Shown here in pieces: positions 52,634-63,206 of a stretch of DNA of 64,000 bases. The stretch is from Torreya grandis (Eukaryota; Streptophyta; Pinopsida; Cupressales; Taxaceae), in contig JARHVA010004092.1 of assembly GCA_037957365.1 (NCBI GenBank), positions 1,118,501-1,182,500 on the forward strand, read 5' to 3'. The translations under genes and the position numbers were made by a program. Every line of letters begins with the position of its first letter. Position 1 is the first letter of the stretch. Under the pieces are notes generated by a model. It did not search any database. It was not told where the DNA came from and saw only the letters and a program-made list of their open reading frames with translations.

Positions 52634-55600
52634 TTTTGTGCCCTAACAGACACCTCCTATTTTAAAAATTCAAATGGGGACCTATTATTGTTGAAAATCA
52701 TTATGTTAGGGCCCTTTAAACCTTAGGAATCCATGATATGGATTTATACATGGAAAAATATATGATTATCTTTGAAGTCTAAAATTAAAGGAATTCAAAA
52801 TTTTAGAATCAAAGATTGAACAGTCATCTTGATTTATCCTAAATCTTGGGTTTTCATAGTTTTCATGATTTATTTGTACTAACAGGACTAATTTTTTCAT
52901 CCTAGCATTTCTTATGTTTTATATTTATATAACACTATCAAAAAATACTTGTTAATAATTTATAGTCGGGCCTTGATTTATTATGTTCAAAATTAGGATA
53001 GGTGGCATCAAAACATTATTTTAAACCTATATCCCTTTTAAAAAGTTTATAATTATTTGAATATATTTATCTCTAATAATTATAAATATGGAATTCATAC
53101 ATTACATATATCCTTCATGTTTCACAAATAATTTATAAGTGTTGAAAGTCTCAAAGAGGCCATGTAATGTTTTTCATTACAAAAAACCTTTGAAGATTTG
53201 ACAGTAAAGTTAATGGTCTAATGTTCTGGAGCTTCTGAGTTTCAAATGTTTGACAAGTAGTGCCTATTTTTCAATCTAGAACCACTAAGATATTTCTTTA
53301 GTATAATGGGTCTGAGTTCCCATAGTCTAATGGTTTTGAGATTCTGAGCTCTAAGTGTTAGATACTTGGCACATGTTCATTTACTTAAAACTATAAAAAT
53401 ACTATATAGTTATAAATTCCCTAAGGCCCCATGGTCTAATACCTCTAAGCTTTTGATCTATAATAAGATGAAAATCATCATAGTTCTATTGGCTCAAACT
53501 TTCAAATAAGATATACTCAGTTAATAAACTAATGGTCTTGTGGCTTTGCATCTTTGTGCCTCTAAGGCCCCAACATCATGCCACATATTGGCATTACATT
53601 ACATAGTTTATTTACATAGGTCTACACAATTCAAAATCCCATAGTCCCATGCTTTTATTTCCACATAAACCTGAGGTTACACCATATGACATACTTACCC
53701 TAACTCATGGCCCCAAGATATATAAAACTTATATGCAGATCTAAAGGCCTAAGTGAACAATGATTAGACAAGTGTCACAATATGGAGGATACAAGATCAA
53801 AGTACACATAAATAAGTTAAACAATAAGGAAAATAAGTGGGTAAGTGAGAATTTTGTATCTACCTTGAAATTGATGATTAGACACATAAAGTTATCAAAT
53901 AATTGCCATTTGGAAAGCAAGTAAATACACTAAATCTGGGTGACATATTCAAATTACAACACAAATAAAATAAAAAATACATTCATTACATTTAATTCAC
54001 ATGAATTAGGAATTCATGATGTAGACTTTAGAGGATATAAGAAAAATCTAAACAAAAGTCAAGTCACTTTGCCATCAATCTTCAAGCAAAATGTTTTGAT
54101 TTTGAGATCTCTTATGAAAATAATCCCTAATCTTCTAGTGAACTTGAAAATAATTTTACTATAATAATTAAATGGACTATATATCTTAGAATCATTGAAA
54201 TGGATTTTTTTTCAAAACTAGTATGCCCCCACTACATACTCTTACATGGGACATAAGGAATTTATGGATACAATATTTTATAAGAGTGCACTCAAATTTA
54301 AATTCTTGTTATACTCATCACTCTAGAATGTATTAGACTTGGTGGTTCCATAATCTACACAAATACATTTATCTAAGGATGAAAAATAATACATCGATGA
54401 CCTAGTACCTCTCAAAAATATAGGACTTAATTAAGAAATGATAAAACTTGAGGTAATCCTTATATGCTTTGAGATTTGTTTTTTAATAGAATTTATGGAA
54501 GGTAATTATAAAAATATCTTAGGATACCCTTACTTGAGATGGCTTATAATCAATTATTGGCCAATTCATGGCTCGAGCATAACATAGTATATGGAAAAAT
54601 TAAAGAATGTTTAATTAATGTTCAAAGATTAAATTTCAAGGGATCCCTCTCATTAGATGGAATTATTCAATTTCAAACTAGGTATTAGGGTGGCCATGGA
54701 TATCTTAAATAGATTATATATCTTCCATATCATCATCTATATACAAGTAGAATGTGTCCTTCTATTCAAAATTTTTATAGCATCAAATAAAAAATTTCCT
54801 TCGGGGAAGTTATATGTGCCATGGTGAATATCTAGATGTATCAAACTATGTAGAGACTCATAGATGAAAACTTTTGTATGATGTCTTATTTACTAAAATT
54901 TGTCCTTGGCATAGTTCATAGGGTAAATGGATAGATATTGAAACCATCAATTGAATATGTTGAGAATAGAATACGTGAATACTATTCATTCCTATTTATT
55001 TACAAGTTTAGATTTGAAATTAAAAGGATTTATGTAGAAATTTACCCTCAAGTGTACCAAGCAATTCATTGCATCCATATGTCTAGGTTGTTAGAAATAT
55101 TGAGGAAAACCATTGGTAAATGGGGAGACTATTGATACTACCCTGATGTTAAAGTCATTAGAATTGTATGAAAAATGGTACCTCCTTTATTGTTACCATG
55201 CCAAGTTCTTGATAAAGTTGTAGAACATGAAATTTATTACCAAATATATAATAGCATTAACAAGGTGATGGGTCAAAAGCATTTGGCCCATTACTTTAAA
55301 AATCCTCATGGTATGGGGTAACTACAATATGTATTTATATCTCAATTTAATCAAGTGGGGAAGATCATGACCCACTACAATATTTATGAGGCCCAATTCA
55401 TATAATGGGACCCTAATAAAAAATTCAAAAATTATATTCAACTCCTAAAATAAAAAAGAACGTAAATGTAAACTATGGCCATCAAGAATATGAGCATGAT
55501 GTAGTTTTACTAAATTATTTGAATGGCTCAAAAGTATGGATAATAATTAAATGCACACTACTGTTTATGATGGTAGATTAGGCTATCCAATACAATCCAC

Positions 55601-58600
55601 AAATTAATAAAGAACATGTAGCTAACATTATAACATAAGCACAAAAGGTCCCTAGCCCAACCACATAATTTAGTAGGCCATAGCCAATTACCCTCTCTTA
55701 CAATAGAAGAATTAAACACATTAGAGTAGGGGTAAAGTAGCTAGAGGGATTATAACTACCAAATAAGAAAATAAATTCTCAAGAATCTCCATGGTTTGAG
55801 ACCAACTCATACTCATTCAACATTCATAATTGTATTTATGGGCATGACCACTATAATGGAGAAACCTTCACCCCATAAGATAGGTAAAGGATCATGTTTG
55901 TTATGACATGTTTACCACCTCTTACAAATACTACATAGGATAGTCTTTAAGATTTTTTTTAGTCTTCTTTTTCATCTATTTTTTCCCCTTCCATCTCCTC
56001 AACTAGTTCTCAGTCATACTTCCCCTACCATTTTTGTTGTTACACCTTCTATTTCATCACCACAACCTATAGTAGTAGTTCCTACTACTATGGTTCCCTC
56101 ACAAATTTTATCATCTAGCTCACTTTTTACCCATTATATAGCCACATAATGAAGGAGAGCCAAAGTTATTCAAACCCCCTCCATAATTTTTCAAGTATAG
56201 GATAGACCATATTTTGGTATAATAACCATTGAAAAATACCTTGTTGAGGAGGAAACAAAGGAAGAATAAGAATAGGTGATACCCTTGGTAGACTATGCCA
56301 TAGATGAAGAAGATAATGTAGAAGTGATGGAAAAAATAGAATAAGATGTGACTGAGGAAGAAGCTCTAGATAAAGAAGATGAAGAGGTTAAGCTGGAAAA
56401 GGTCGAATCCTTAAGCTAAAGAGGTCTAGATGGTGCCTTAAAATAGCCAATGGTCATAGTGAAGCAAACCCAAAAGATAAGTGAGGTGGTTTCTTCTATT
56501 TTAATTTTAGGTACTTCAACAATATCTATTTATTTTGATTCATCCATTTTTTAATCATCTACCAAAATAAGGACCCCCAAGAAGGCAATCCATTTTGAAA
56601 ACTTGGTGGTTGTCTCTATTTTCAATACCAAAATGGCACCAATCTTGGTAAAACCTTCATCTCAATTAAAAATGACTATGTTATAGTATTTACCCACATA
56701 ATCATCCACATTATTGGCTTAAAAGACTCTTGGATTGACCAAATTCATAGTTGAGGTAAATCCATCAAGGGATACATCATCATGGGAGAGGATTTTTTAT
56801 CCTTCTCTTCAGTTCCCAATAAAAATATGTGAATCATTAGAACCTCCATAAATAACACCTCCTTCAATTAATCCTCCACCCTCTACTTCAAAAGACTCAA
56901 ATCCCTCGGAGTAATAATGGGAAATTATTATTATTATTCCTAAATGGGTTAGAGAGATACAAAGAAAACAATATGAGAGCTATAATTTAGTTGTTATTGA
57001 ATTACCCATAGTCTCTACTTGGTTCGACAAAAAGAGTGGAACCATACAAAGGGTGAGGAAGAGGAAGGCTTTGAATCTAGAAATAAAGGAATAAATTGAA
57101 TTTAAGTAAAGATAATTTTTTTTCCCTTGCCAAAGTAATATAAAAAGAATTCAAGGGATTCCTAATGAATATAATAAATATTTTTATTATTTTATGGATT
57201 CAATCAGTAAATCCATGAAAGAGATTGTCAAAAATAAAGAGGAAACACAATATAGGCTATAATAGAGATAAACTACACATGCTCTTTGGGAAATACTTGA
57301 TGATGTGTAGAGTGAATCAACTAAAATATACAACGTTCTGTATATTATTTGTTTTTATAGAGTAAGAAACTAGTTAAAAAAACAAATATGACCAAATTTT
57401 GGCACTAGATAAAAGTGCTAGAGAAAAAGGTTCAATTTCTTGGTTCAATGTTTTAGAACCAATGCTTCTAATCAATTGATCTTAATTACCAACATAGATG
57501 TATCATAGTACCCTAATTATGTAATTATAAAAAAGGATGCTTCCCTCAATTGGCATAACCATATTAAAATTTTATTGGGACATTTATCAAATCATGAAAG
57601 TGAGGCCTTGGAAATTCTAAAAGACACGAGGATTATTAATATGATTACTCCTATAATTGAACTAGTCAACAAGCTGAAATTTTTAAATTTCCTACAAGCA
57701 TCTGCAAATAACTTCAAGGATGTATTTCAAGGAAAAATATATAGGATCAATGATGAAATTTTGTAATTTGTATATTTTTCTAAGGACAAGGTAATAAGAG
57801 TTGATGGGAGCAAAATTCAAGAGACCAAAAGTTAAACAAATATGATTGATGGTTGAGGCTATCAAACTCTTCAAACCTTCCTTACTCAATTTTGAAATCA
57901 TTAATAATGATTTAAAAGTAGCACACATGTTAATTAAATAAATTAAGGAAAACTAGATATATTTAGTGTTAGTGCCAACCACACAACCAACTCCTAGTGT
58001 TGACACATCATCTTAGGGTTCCCAGTTTCTAGGATTTATAGTCATGTAAACTCTAAGTGTGTCCATTTTAATCCCACAAGGAACCAAAGTTAATACTTGA
58101 GTCCCTCTAACTGTCAATCTAGTATATTATTTAGCTAGTGTTTCCACATCATCACCCATATAATTATAATATTGACTTACTTGTTTTTAATAAATCAAAA
58201 CTTTGGTTTTGAATAAACATTGTATACATATTATTTTTATACATGAAATACTATTTTGGGCTGACTATTTCACATGCCTCCTTTGCATGAGTTTTGGATA
58301 CAAGTATTATTTTTGTTATTATATTATTAGAATTATGTTGAGATATGAGGTCTACCCCATACCAAGCCTATTTATACTTATAACCTCTCTATCCCAAAGG
58401 GAGGATAATTTTGGCTCCCTTTGGCTCTTAAATATTAATAGGAAATCTCAAAGAAGTTATGCAATTTTAGTCTTGATGTGCAACTCTTGATTCTTCTCCA
58501 AATTTTGGATTGTGTAAGAAGTTATATCATTTTAGTTTCTTAGTCTTTGGTTGTGTATGAGTTATCTATTTATATATAAAGTCATTCATATTAAGTTATA

Positions 58601-59135
58601 TCTGATTTGAATACCTTTTACATATAAATCATAATCCCCCCTTATATATGTGTTATTTTAGTATAAAAAATGTAACAACCTTTTATTTAATGTGTTTAAG
58701 TATTTTATATGTTGATTCCATTTAAATTATATCCATGTTTTATTATTGGTGTGATACAATATTTTTTAGTAATCATTGGTCTATGATATCTTGTCCAACC
58801 TATATTTCAAGTATAGGTCTTGAAAGGTTTTATCTAGTGTGGTCCATAAGCCTCCTTTTTTCCCTACCTTTCCTTCCGCTTTGAGTTTATTTTGAATCTA
58901 TACCCACATTATGTTAGAACCATCACAAAGAAACCAATCTCAAGTAGATTTATATTCATCCATAACTAACCCATCCATGGTAAATAATCTATCTCGCTCA
59001 CCACTATTCCACCAATAGGTTGTTTATAAAACATAATACCTTGTGACTTGTGCCTTAAAGTGAATGATTTTTAGTGATACTAAAATGTTACATGATACCT
59101 ATTAAAATTTTATGTGGTTTGCATAAAAATCATCA
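52634..59135 (+). repeat. 3' LTR of the giant element (about 6.5 kb)
   Basis: Aligns throughout with 34471-44303. It begins TTTTGTGCCCTAAC (one change from TGTTGTGCC) and ends AAAATCATCA. It has the uninterrupted empty site of the 4.3-kb insertion at 58545-58561 and about 1.04 kb (about 54757-55800) missing from the 5' LTR, so it is the more complete copy. A purine run, CCCAAAGGGAGGATAA, lies at 58393-58408 and its equivalent at 39229-39245. Confidence 0.85.
53771..58163 (+). pseudogene. Long decayed reading frame in the 3' LTR, function unknown
   Basis: Fuller copy of the frame at 35553-38997, about 1,460 codons with stops and frameshifts. Open pieces: 53940-54164 (HELGIHDVDFRGY), 54938-55135 (REYYSFLFIYKFRFEIKRIY; this part is deleted in the 5' LTR) and 57575-57766 (HLSNHESEALEILKDTRI, then LQASANNFKDVFQGKIYRIN). 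Between them are a segment with HEIYYQIYNSINKVMGQKHL, a Pro/Ser/Thr-rich linker near 55980-56160, an acidic segment reading DEEDNVEVMEKIE near 56296, IRTPKKAIHFENLVVVS near 56570 and KKSGTIQRVRKRK near 57030. It ends at the same PI-stop as the 5' copy (58161-58163). I know no family with this order. Neither copy is functional. Confidence 0.55.
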
Positions 59136-59140
59136 ATAAT
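59136..59140. repeat. Right target-site duplication (ATAAT) of the giant element
   Basis: ATAAT follows the LTR end CATCA at 59131-59135. It pairs with ATAGT at 34466-34470. Sequence to its right is the N-terminal half of the same minus-strand RNase H whose C-terminal half lies left of 34470. Confidence 0.65.
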
Positions 59141-59345
59141 ATATTTTATGGTAGGACCAAGGACAATGACAAATAATTTGTTGCATAGGATGTAATGCCT
59201 AAAATTCTTAACTACTTTGATAAGAGAAAACACTTATTTATCAATTATTGAATATCCTATTTTAGAATTTCTTAGTGGATAGGTCATAAAATATAATGGT
59301 CTATCATCTTGAACCTCTCTCTTCTAAGTCAAAATAGAAACACTT
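59141..59345 (-). pseudogene. N-terminal part of Tat RNase H, cut at the insertion point
   Basis: Minus strand from about 59310: RPLYFMTYPLRNSKIGYSII, then a stop, VFSLIKVVKNFRHYILCNKL, VIVLGPTIKY. It matches pi.fmS..L.d.E..Ys..EK...alv.alk.fRhYil...i of Tat pol, and is similar to the giant element's own RNase H (NFRHYIL). The reading ends at 59141 against the LTR. It is the missing front half of the fragment at 34331-34470. Confidence 0.85.
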
Positions 59346-60335
59346 TAAGGTTTAAAGGTGAAGGAATAAATGTAGAAGTTGTGTATGATCAGGGCTTATC
59401 AATACCAGAGCATTTACAATTGATTTTTTGAATTAAACAAAAATGCCTTGTACTTAAATAGTCCATTTAATTTTAGAAACATATTTCAACATGTTTTTTA
59501 GTGGTCTAACTATTTTAGTGAAACTAGATATTTATTTTTCATGAAATGGATATTGATGAAGAATGATTCCATCTCTTTTCTACTGCTAGGTAATGGAATT
59601 TTATTAATTACCTCAACTCTTTATAGGTCTATTGATATACATCTTTTGGAAATGATGCGACCCAATAAATTTCCTTCGATAACCCAAACATATACCTTTT
59701 TAGATTTAGGGAGATACCATGCTGTCTACACCTCTATAACACCATTCTTAAATCCTTCACATGGTCTTCTTGGTTCTTGAAATGGAGAGTTAAATCATCC
59801 ATTTATATGGAAATGAAATTATTGATAATATATTTGAATGTGATGTCCATGCTACAATGAAAAGTAATAACCACATTAATTATGATAAATAACATATTTT
59901 TGTATGTGAATGTAACCCATTTCATTGCAATTATTGTTGTAATTCAATATTCATAGTTAATCATAACCTCATTATAACCTAAATACATGTATAAAAATTA
60001 TATCATTTGAGAGTCATTCATCATTTATAACACTTAATATAGTGAAGGTAGTGGTTAATTATACTTCTCTGAATCTTTGTTTAGGTTACATAAGTCCAAA
60101 TAAATTTATATATTTCCATTATTAATTTAAAATATAATAATATTTGCCACACATGTGGAGTGCTTGATAAGAAAGATGATTTTGGTTGATAATAAAATTT
60201 TCACTTTCATTAAGATCAAAGGCTTTGGTAATAGATTCACAAGTCTATTTTTGATGGAACTAGTTCACTCTCTATTGGAGTGTTGTAAATGATGCTATGG
60301 TGATGTCATGAAGGTGTCCTAGTGAGTGGATGAAG
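59346..60335 (-). pseudogene. Tat-type reverse transcriptase (5' half of the split host element)
   Basis: Minus strand. From about 60240: KILLSTKIIFLIKHSTCVAN (kLLda.IIfpirhStWVAN), NNGNI, DLCNLNKDSEKYN (VDFRNLNkaS.KDNYPLP), PLPSLY and MMNDSQMI; then KWVTFTYKNMLFIIINVVIT for WGTF.Y..MPFGLiNAgaT, SMDITFKYIINNFISI, a stop in place of the Tyr, and MDDLT (atg-gat-gat at 59802-59794), so both catalytic Asp residues remain. KNQEDHVKDLRMVL, RCRQHGISLNLKRYMFGLSK and the segment before RNase H follow. Upstream of about 60335 no aRNH or protease was found. It belongs to the same lineage as the integrase at 33.1-34.3 kb and is, I infer, the same element. Confidence 0.9.
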
Positions 60336-60529
60336 TGACTTGATAATCTAAGTGATAATGAAAAAGTGGAATGTGTTTGTTCTAGTATGCTTGAAGAAGG
60401 CTTGGTTGATCTTCAATTTTGACATGGATAGATGTGTTCAAGGATGAGTATGGAGTATTGAGTATGTGAAAGGGAACCTATAAGAGGTTTTATATGATTT
60501 GAGTAATTGTGTTCATGAGTGGATTTAAT

Positions 60530-61700
60530 TTGGTTGATCATTATTTTCATCTATAACTTTTGGGTCTAGTGGCATAAAATCTAAGTAGGCAATTTACTAA
60601 CATCACCATTACCACATGTGGATGAGTCAGGGGGATTTGGTCATATGGTTGTGAACATATTTATACCTATTTTCTATGTGATAAATTTAAATTAATATGA
60701 ATAAATGTGACAAGATATATGTAAGTGCAAAGTTGGGTTCCCAAGTAGTTTTATAGTGTTTTACCATAGCCAAATTTGTACGAGACAAGAAAGAGCTAAG
60801 TAGTTTGATGATGGCATATCTCACACGTGTGGAAATTTTAGGAGAAGTCGATCATATGGGTTTATTTAGTTTATGAATATTTGATATTTTATAATTTTTT
60901 TCATACAATGAATCATGTAAAAATATATGCATGTTCAAAGTTGGCCTCCCACGTAGTTGATTGGTAGAGTTGGCTCTATGGTAGATAAATATAAGTGAGC
61001 AGATTAATGGTGTTATATCTCTCACACATGAGCATTCTAAGAGAAGATTGATATATGGTTAGATTTTAATATGTGAGGATATCATATGGTATAAATTTTA
61101 TGTCATTCATCTAAGTGCAACAAAAGTTATTGAGGTGTAAAGTTGGCCTTCTAGAAAGATTGCAATGGTTCCCATAGTCTATTTTGCATGATGTTAAAGA
61201 CTAGGACCAAATGGAGATCCAATAGCTCACAAGAGATCCTTCATAATTATATAATGTTACATACTAAGTGATATGATTTTAAGGTGTCTAATTTTTAACA
61301 TAGATAAAGACCGATCTATGTATAAATGATCGATGGAGCACGTTTATTCCAAGATATCAGGATGTAGCGAGATGGTGCCAAGTGTTTGATGTTTAACATT
61401 GAGTAGAGATAAAGATCAATCTTCTTCCAAGGTCAAATGGTGATTGGGTGTTTATAATAATTAAAATAAATGGTACGTATTAAATTGAAGAGGTTAAAGT
61501 GATAATTATGTAGCATTGTTAAAGCAAGGACAATCTCAAAGAGATCAATAGAGCGTGTGTGATCAAGATTGCATGAGATGAGACCAAGTGTTTGAAGTTT
61601 AATGTTTGGGTAGTGGAAATATATGAGTTAAATTTTCAATAAGCTTAAAAGTATGTATTTTATCTAAATTATAAGTACATGATATGTATTTTTAGTGACC
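60530..61700. repeat. Degenerate ~200-bp tandem repeat array
   Basis: The phrase GTGCAAAGTTGG.TTCCCAAGT recurs at about 60727, 60933 and 61135, and a second phrase, ATATCTCACACGTGTGG, at about 60807 and 61014 with a weaker match near 60613. A related pair, CCAAGTGTTTGA.GTTTAA.. at about 61377 and 61588, continues the array. The period is about 200-215 bases. No coding similarity. Such arrays occur in untranslated regions of Tat/Ogre elements, and this lies upstream of the minus-strand Tat RT, but the association is inference. Confidence 0.6.
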
Positions 61701-62689
61701 AAAGTTTAACTGTGACCGTTTGGATTTAAATATTCAAATTTGTAAAGGAAAAATTATTGCTCATTTTTTATGCTATATCTTTCTATATATGCAAAATTAG
61801 CCCATGGTGTAAAAATAAAATTTGTATAGGAATTAAAGATGCATATATAAATATAGATTTTAAGGTATTAAAGTGTGTATATTTAAAGTTATGAAGGTTC
61901 AAAGTTGATTATGTGTTCAACATTTATCTGTTAAGAACCTGGGAAGGATGTTTGAGCTTTTGTCGATGTTGTTTCAATGTCTCATGATGAATTATATATT
62001 TGGGAGTATTGTATAGTAATTTAAACTATATTTTTGTATTATGAAGTTTTTATAAATCATATGCAGTATGAATAAAGAGTTATAAGTTGATTGTGTTTTT
62101 GTTTGTAATGATTGTGTGTACAAAGTAGTGTTTGAGCTAATTAGGGGTTAGTAGAAGAGTGATATGATGGATTTTATAACTTAAAGGGGACCTATAGATC
62201 ATGTGGCATGGATTAATAAGTTTTAAAGTGCTCTCATGTTCTTATATTTCTTGGAGAAGTGTCAAAGAGGTGAATGGGTCATCAGAAGACCCAAAAGGTG
62301 ACTTAGGCCTATTTGAAAGTGTGTTGTGTTTAAGTGTGACCCATCTAAGATGCCTTAAGGGTTAAGGAATTCCTAATGGCTAAATAAGACATGATAATTC
62401 ATGAAGGTTATATAACTAGTGATATCAAATATGGTGATTTTTAGATCTGGAAATAGACTTATAAGAGAGATTTATACAAGGCCTATGTGAGAGGGGTATG
62501 CATTGAAACAAAGAAGACATGATAGGAAGTGTTCCTGTTGGATGAGTTTATGAGAAGAAATTTTTGTTAACTATGTGTATGACATATAGGTCACATATAT
62601 AATGATATATTATTGATCTTGTAGTTTGAGGATATGCAAAGAGGTCTACATGTGCATTTGAGATATAGAGGGAGTTTGTACAGGGGATA
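61701..62689. other. Anonymous spacer, possibly start of copia LTR
   Basis: No similarity to proteins. If the copia leader at 62690-63206 is real, the upstream part of its LTR should lie here; no TG start could be chosen without a second LTR. Confidence 0.35.
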
Positions 62690-63206
62690 GACAATCAGAG
62701 ATCCATCATCGGGTGTTAAAGACATCAGTCCTAAATTGGAGGTGTTCACTTAAATTGAGGGTCTAACAAACTTGATCTTATTTAGGGTTAGTTTTGCCTT
62801 GTGAAATAGGTGTTTCATTAAAATCCCTTGGTCAAGAGGAATTGATCAAGGTTTCTAGTCTAAAGGACTTGACTAGTCTCTTGTTTGTAAACTCTTATAG
62901 GATAAGTAGTCCATGTGTTGCTAGCTTGAGAGATGGATTTATTCCCCATGAGGGTTTCCCATAGGAACTATGTGTTTTGTGTTTGATCTTGTGTATACAT
63001 TAAATTAATGAGCTCTATTGTTAATGTTTCTTGATCAAGTTGATATATGTTGATTGCTTAATTATTTAAAAGGATTGGAATTGAAATTGAAATATATGGG
63101 CTTACTGATTCACCTCCCCTTCTCGGTGATTCTAGATATAATAATTGTTATTAAATTAGGTTCTTTGGTAAAGGCTTGACAGCTTGAAGGTGATCCATGG
63201 TATAAT
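62690..63206 (+). promoter_or_regulatory. Probable Ty1/copia LTR end and leader with decayed primer-binding site
   Basis: GATGGATTTATTCCCCATGAGGG at 62933 and GATTCACCTCCCCTTCTC at 63108 have the look of the downstream LTR part of plant copia elements. At about 63168 TTGGTAAAGGCTT resembles the initiator-tRNA-Met primer-binding site form TTGGTATCAGAGC with changes. The gag start codon follows at 63207. The exact LTR end is unclear. Confidence 0.45.

Larger units (their letters stand above)
34471..59135 (+). mobile_element. Giant Ty3/gypsy Tat/Ogre-like LTR retrotransposon, nested
   Basis: About 24.7 kb in all, about 20.3 kb without a later insertion. It has two direct repeats of about 6.5 kb as LTRs (34471-44303 with an insertion and a deletion; 52634-59135), each starting TG(T) and ending CATCA, and an 8.3-kb interior with gag, protease, aRNH, RT, gypsy RNase H and integrase in plus orientation. 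Outer flanks are ATAGT/ATAAT, and beyond them lie the two halves of one RNase H on the minus strand, which is the strongest proof that the whole span is one insertion. Total size and LTR length recall Ogre elements of the Tat lineage, known to reach about 25 kb. I could not identify a convincing primer-binding site or polypurine tract next to the LTRs; both may have decayed. LTRs appear about 75-87% identical in blocks compared by eye, so the insertion is old. Confidence 0.8.
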
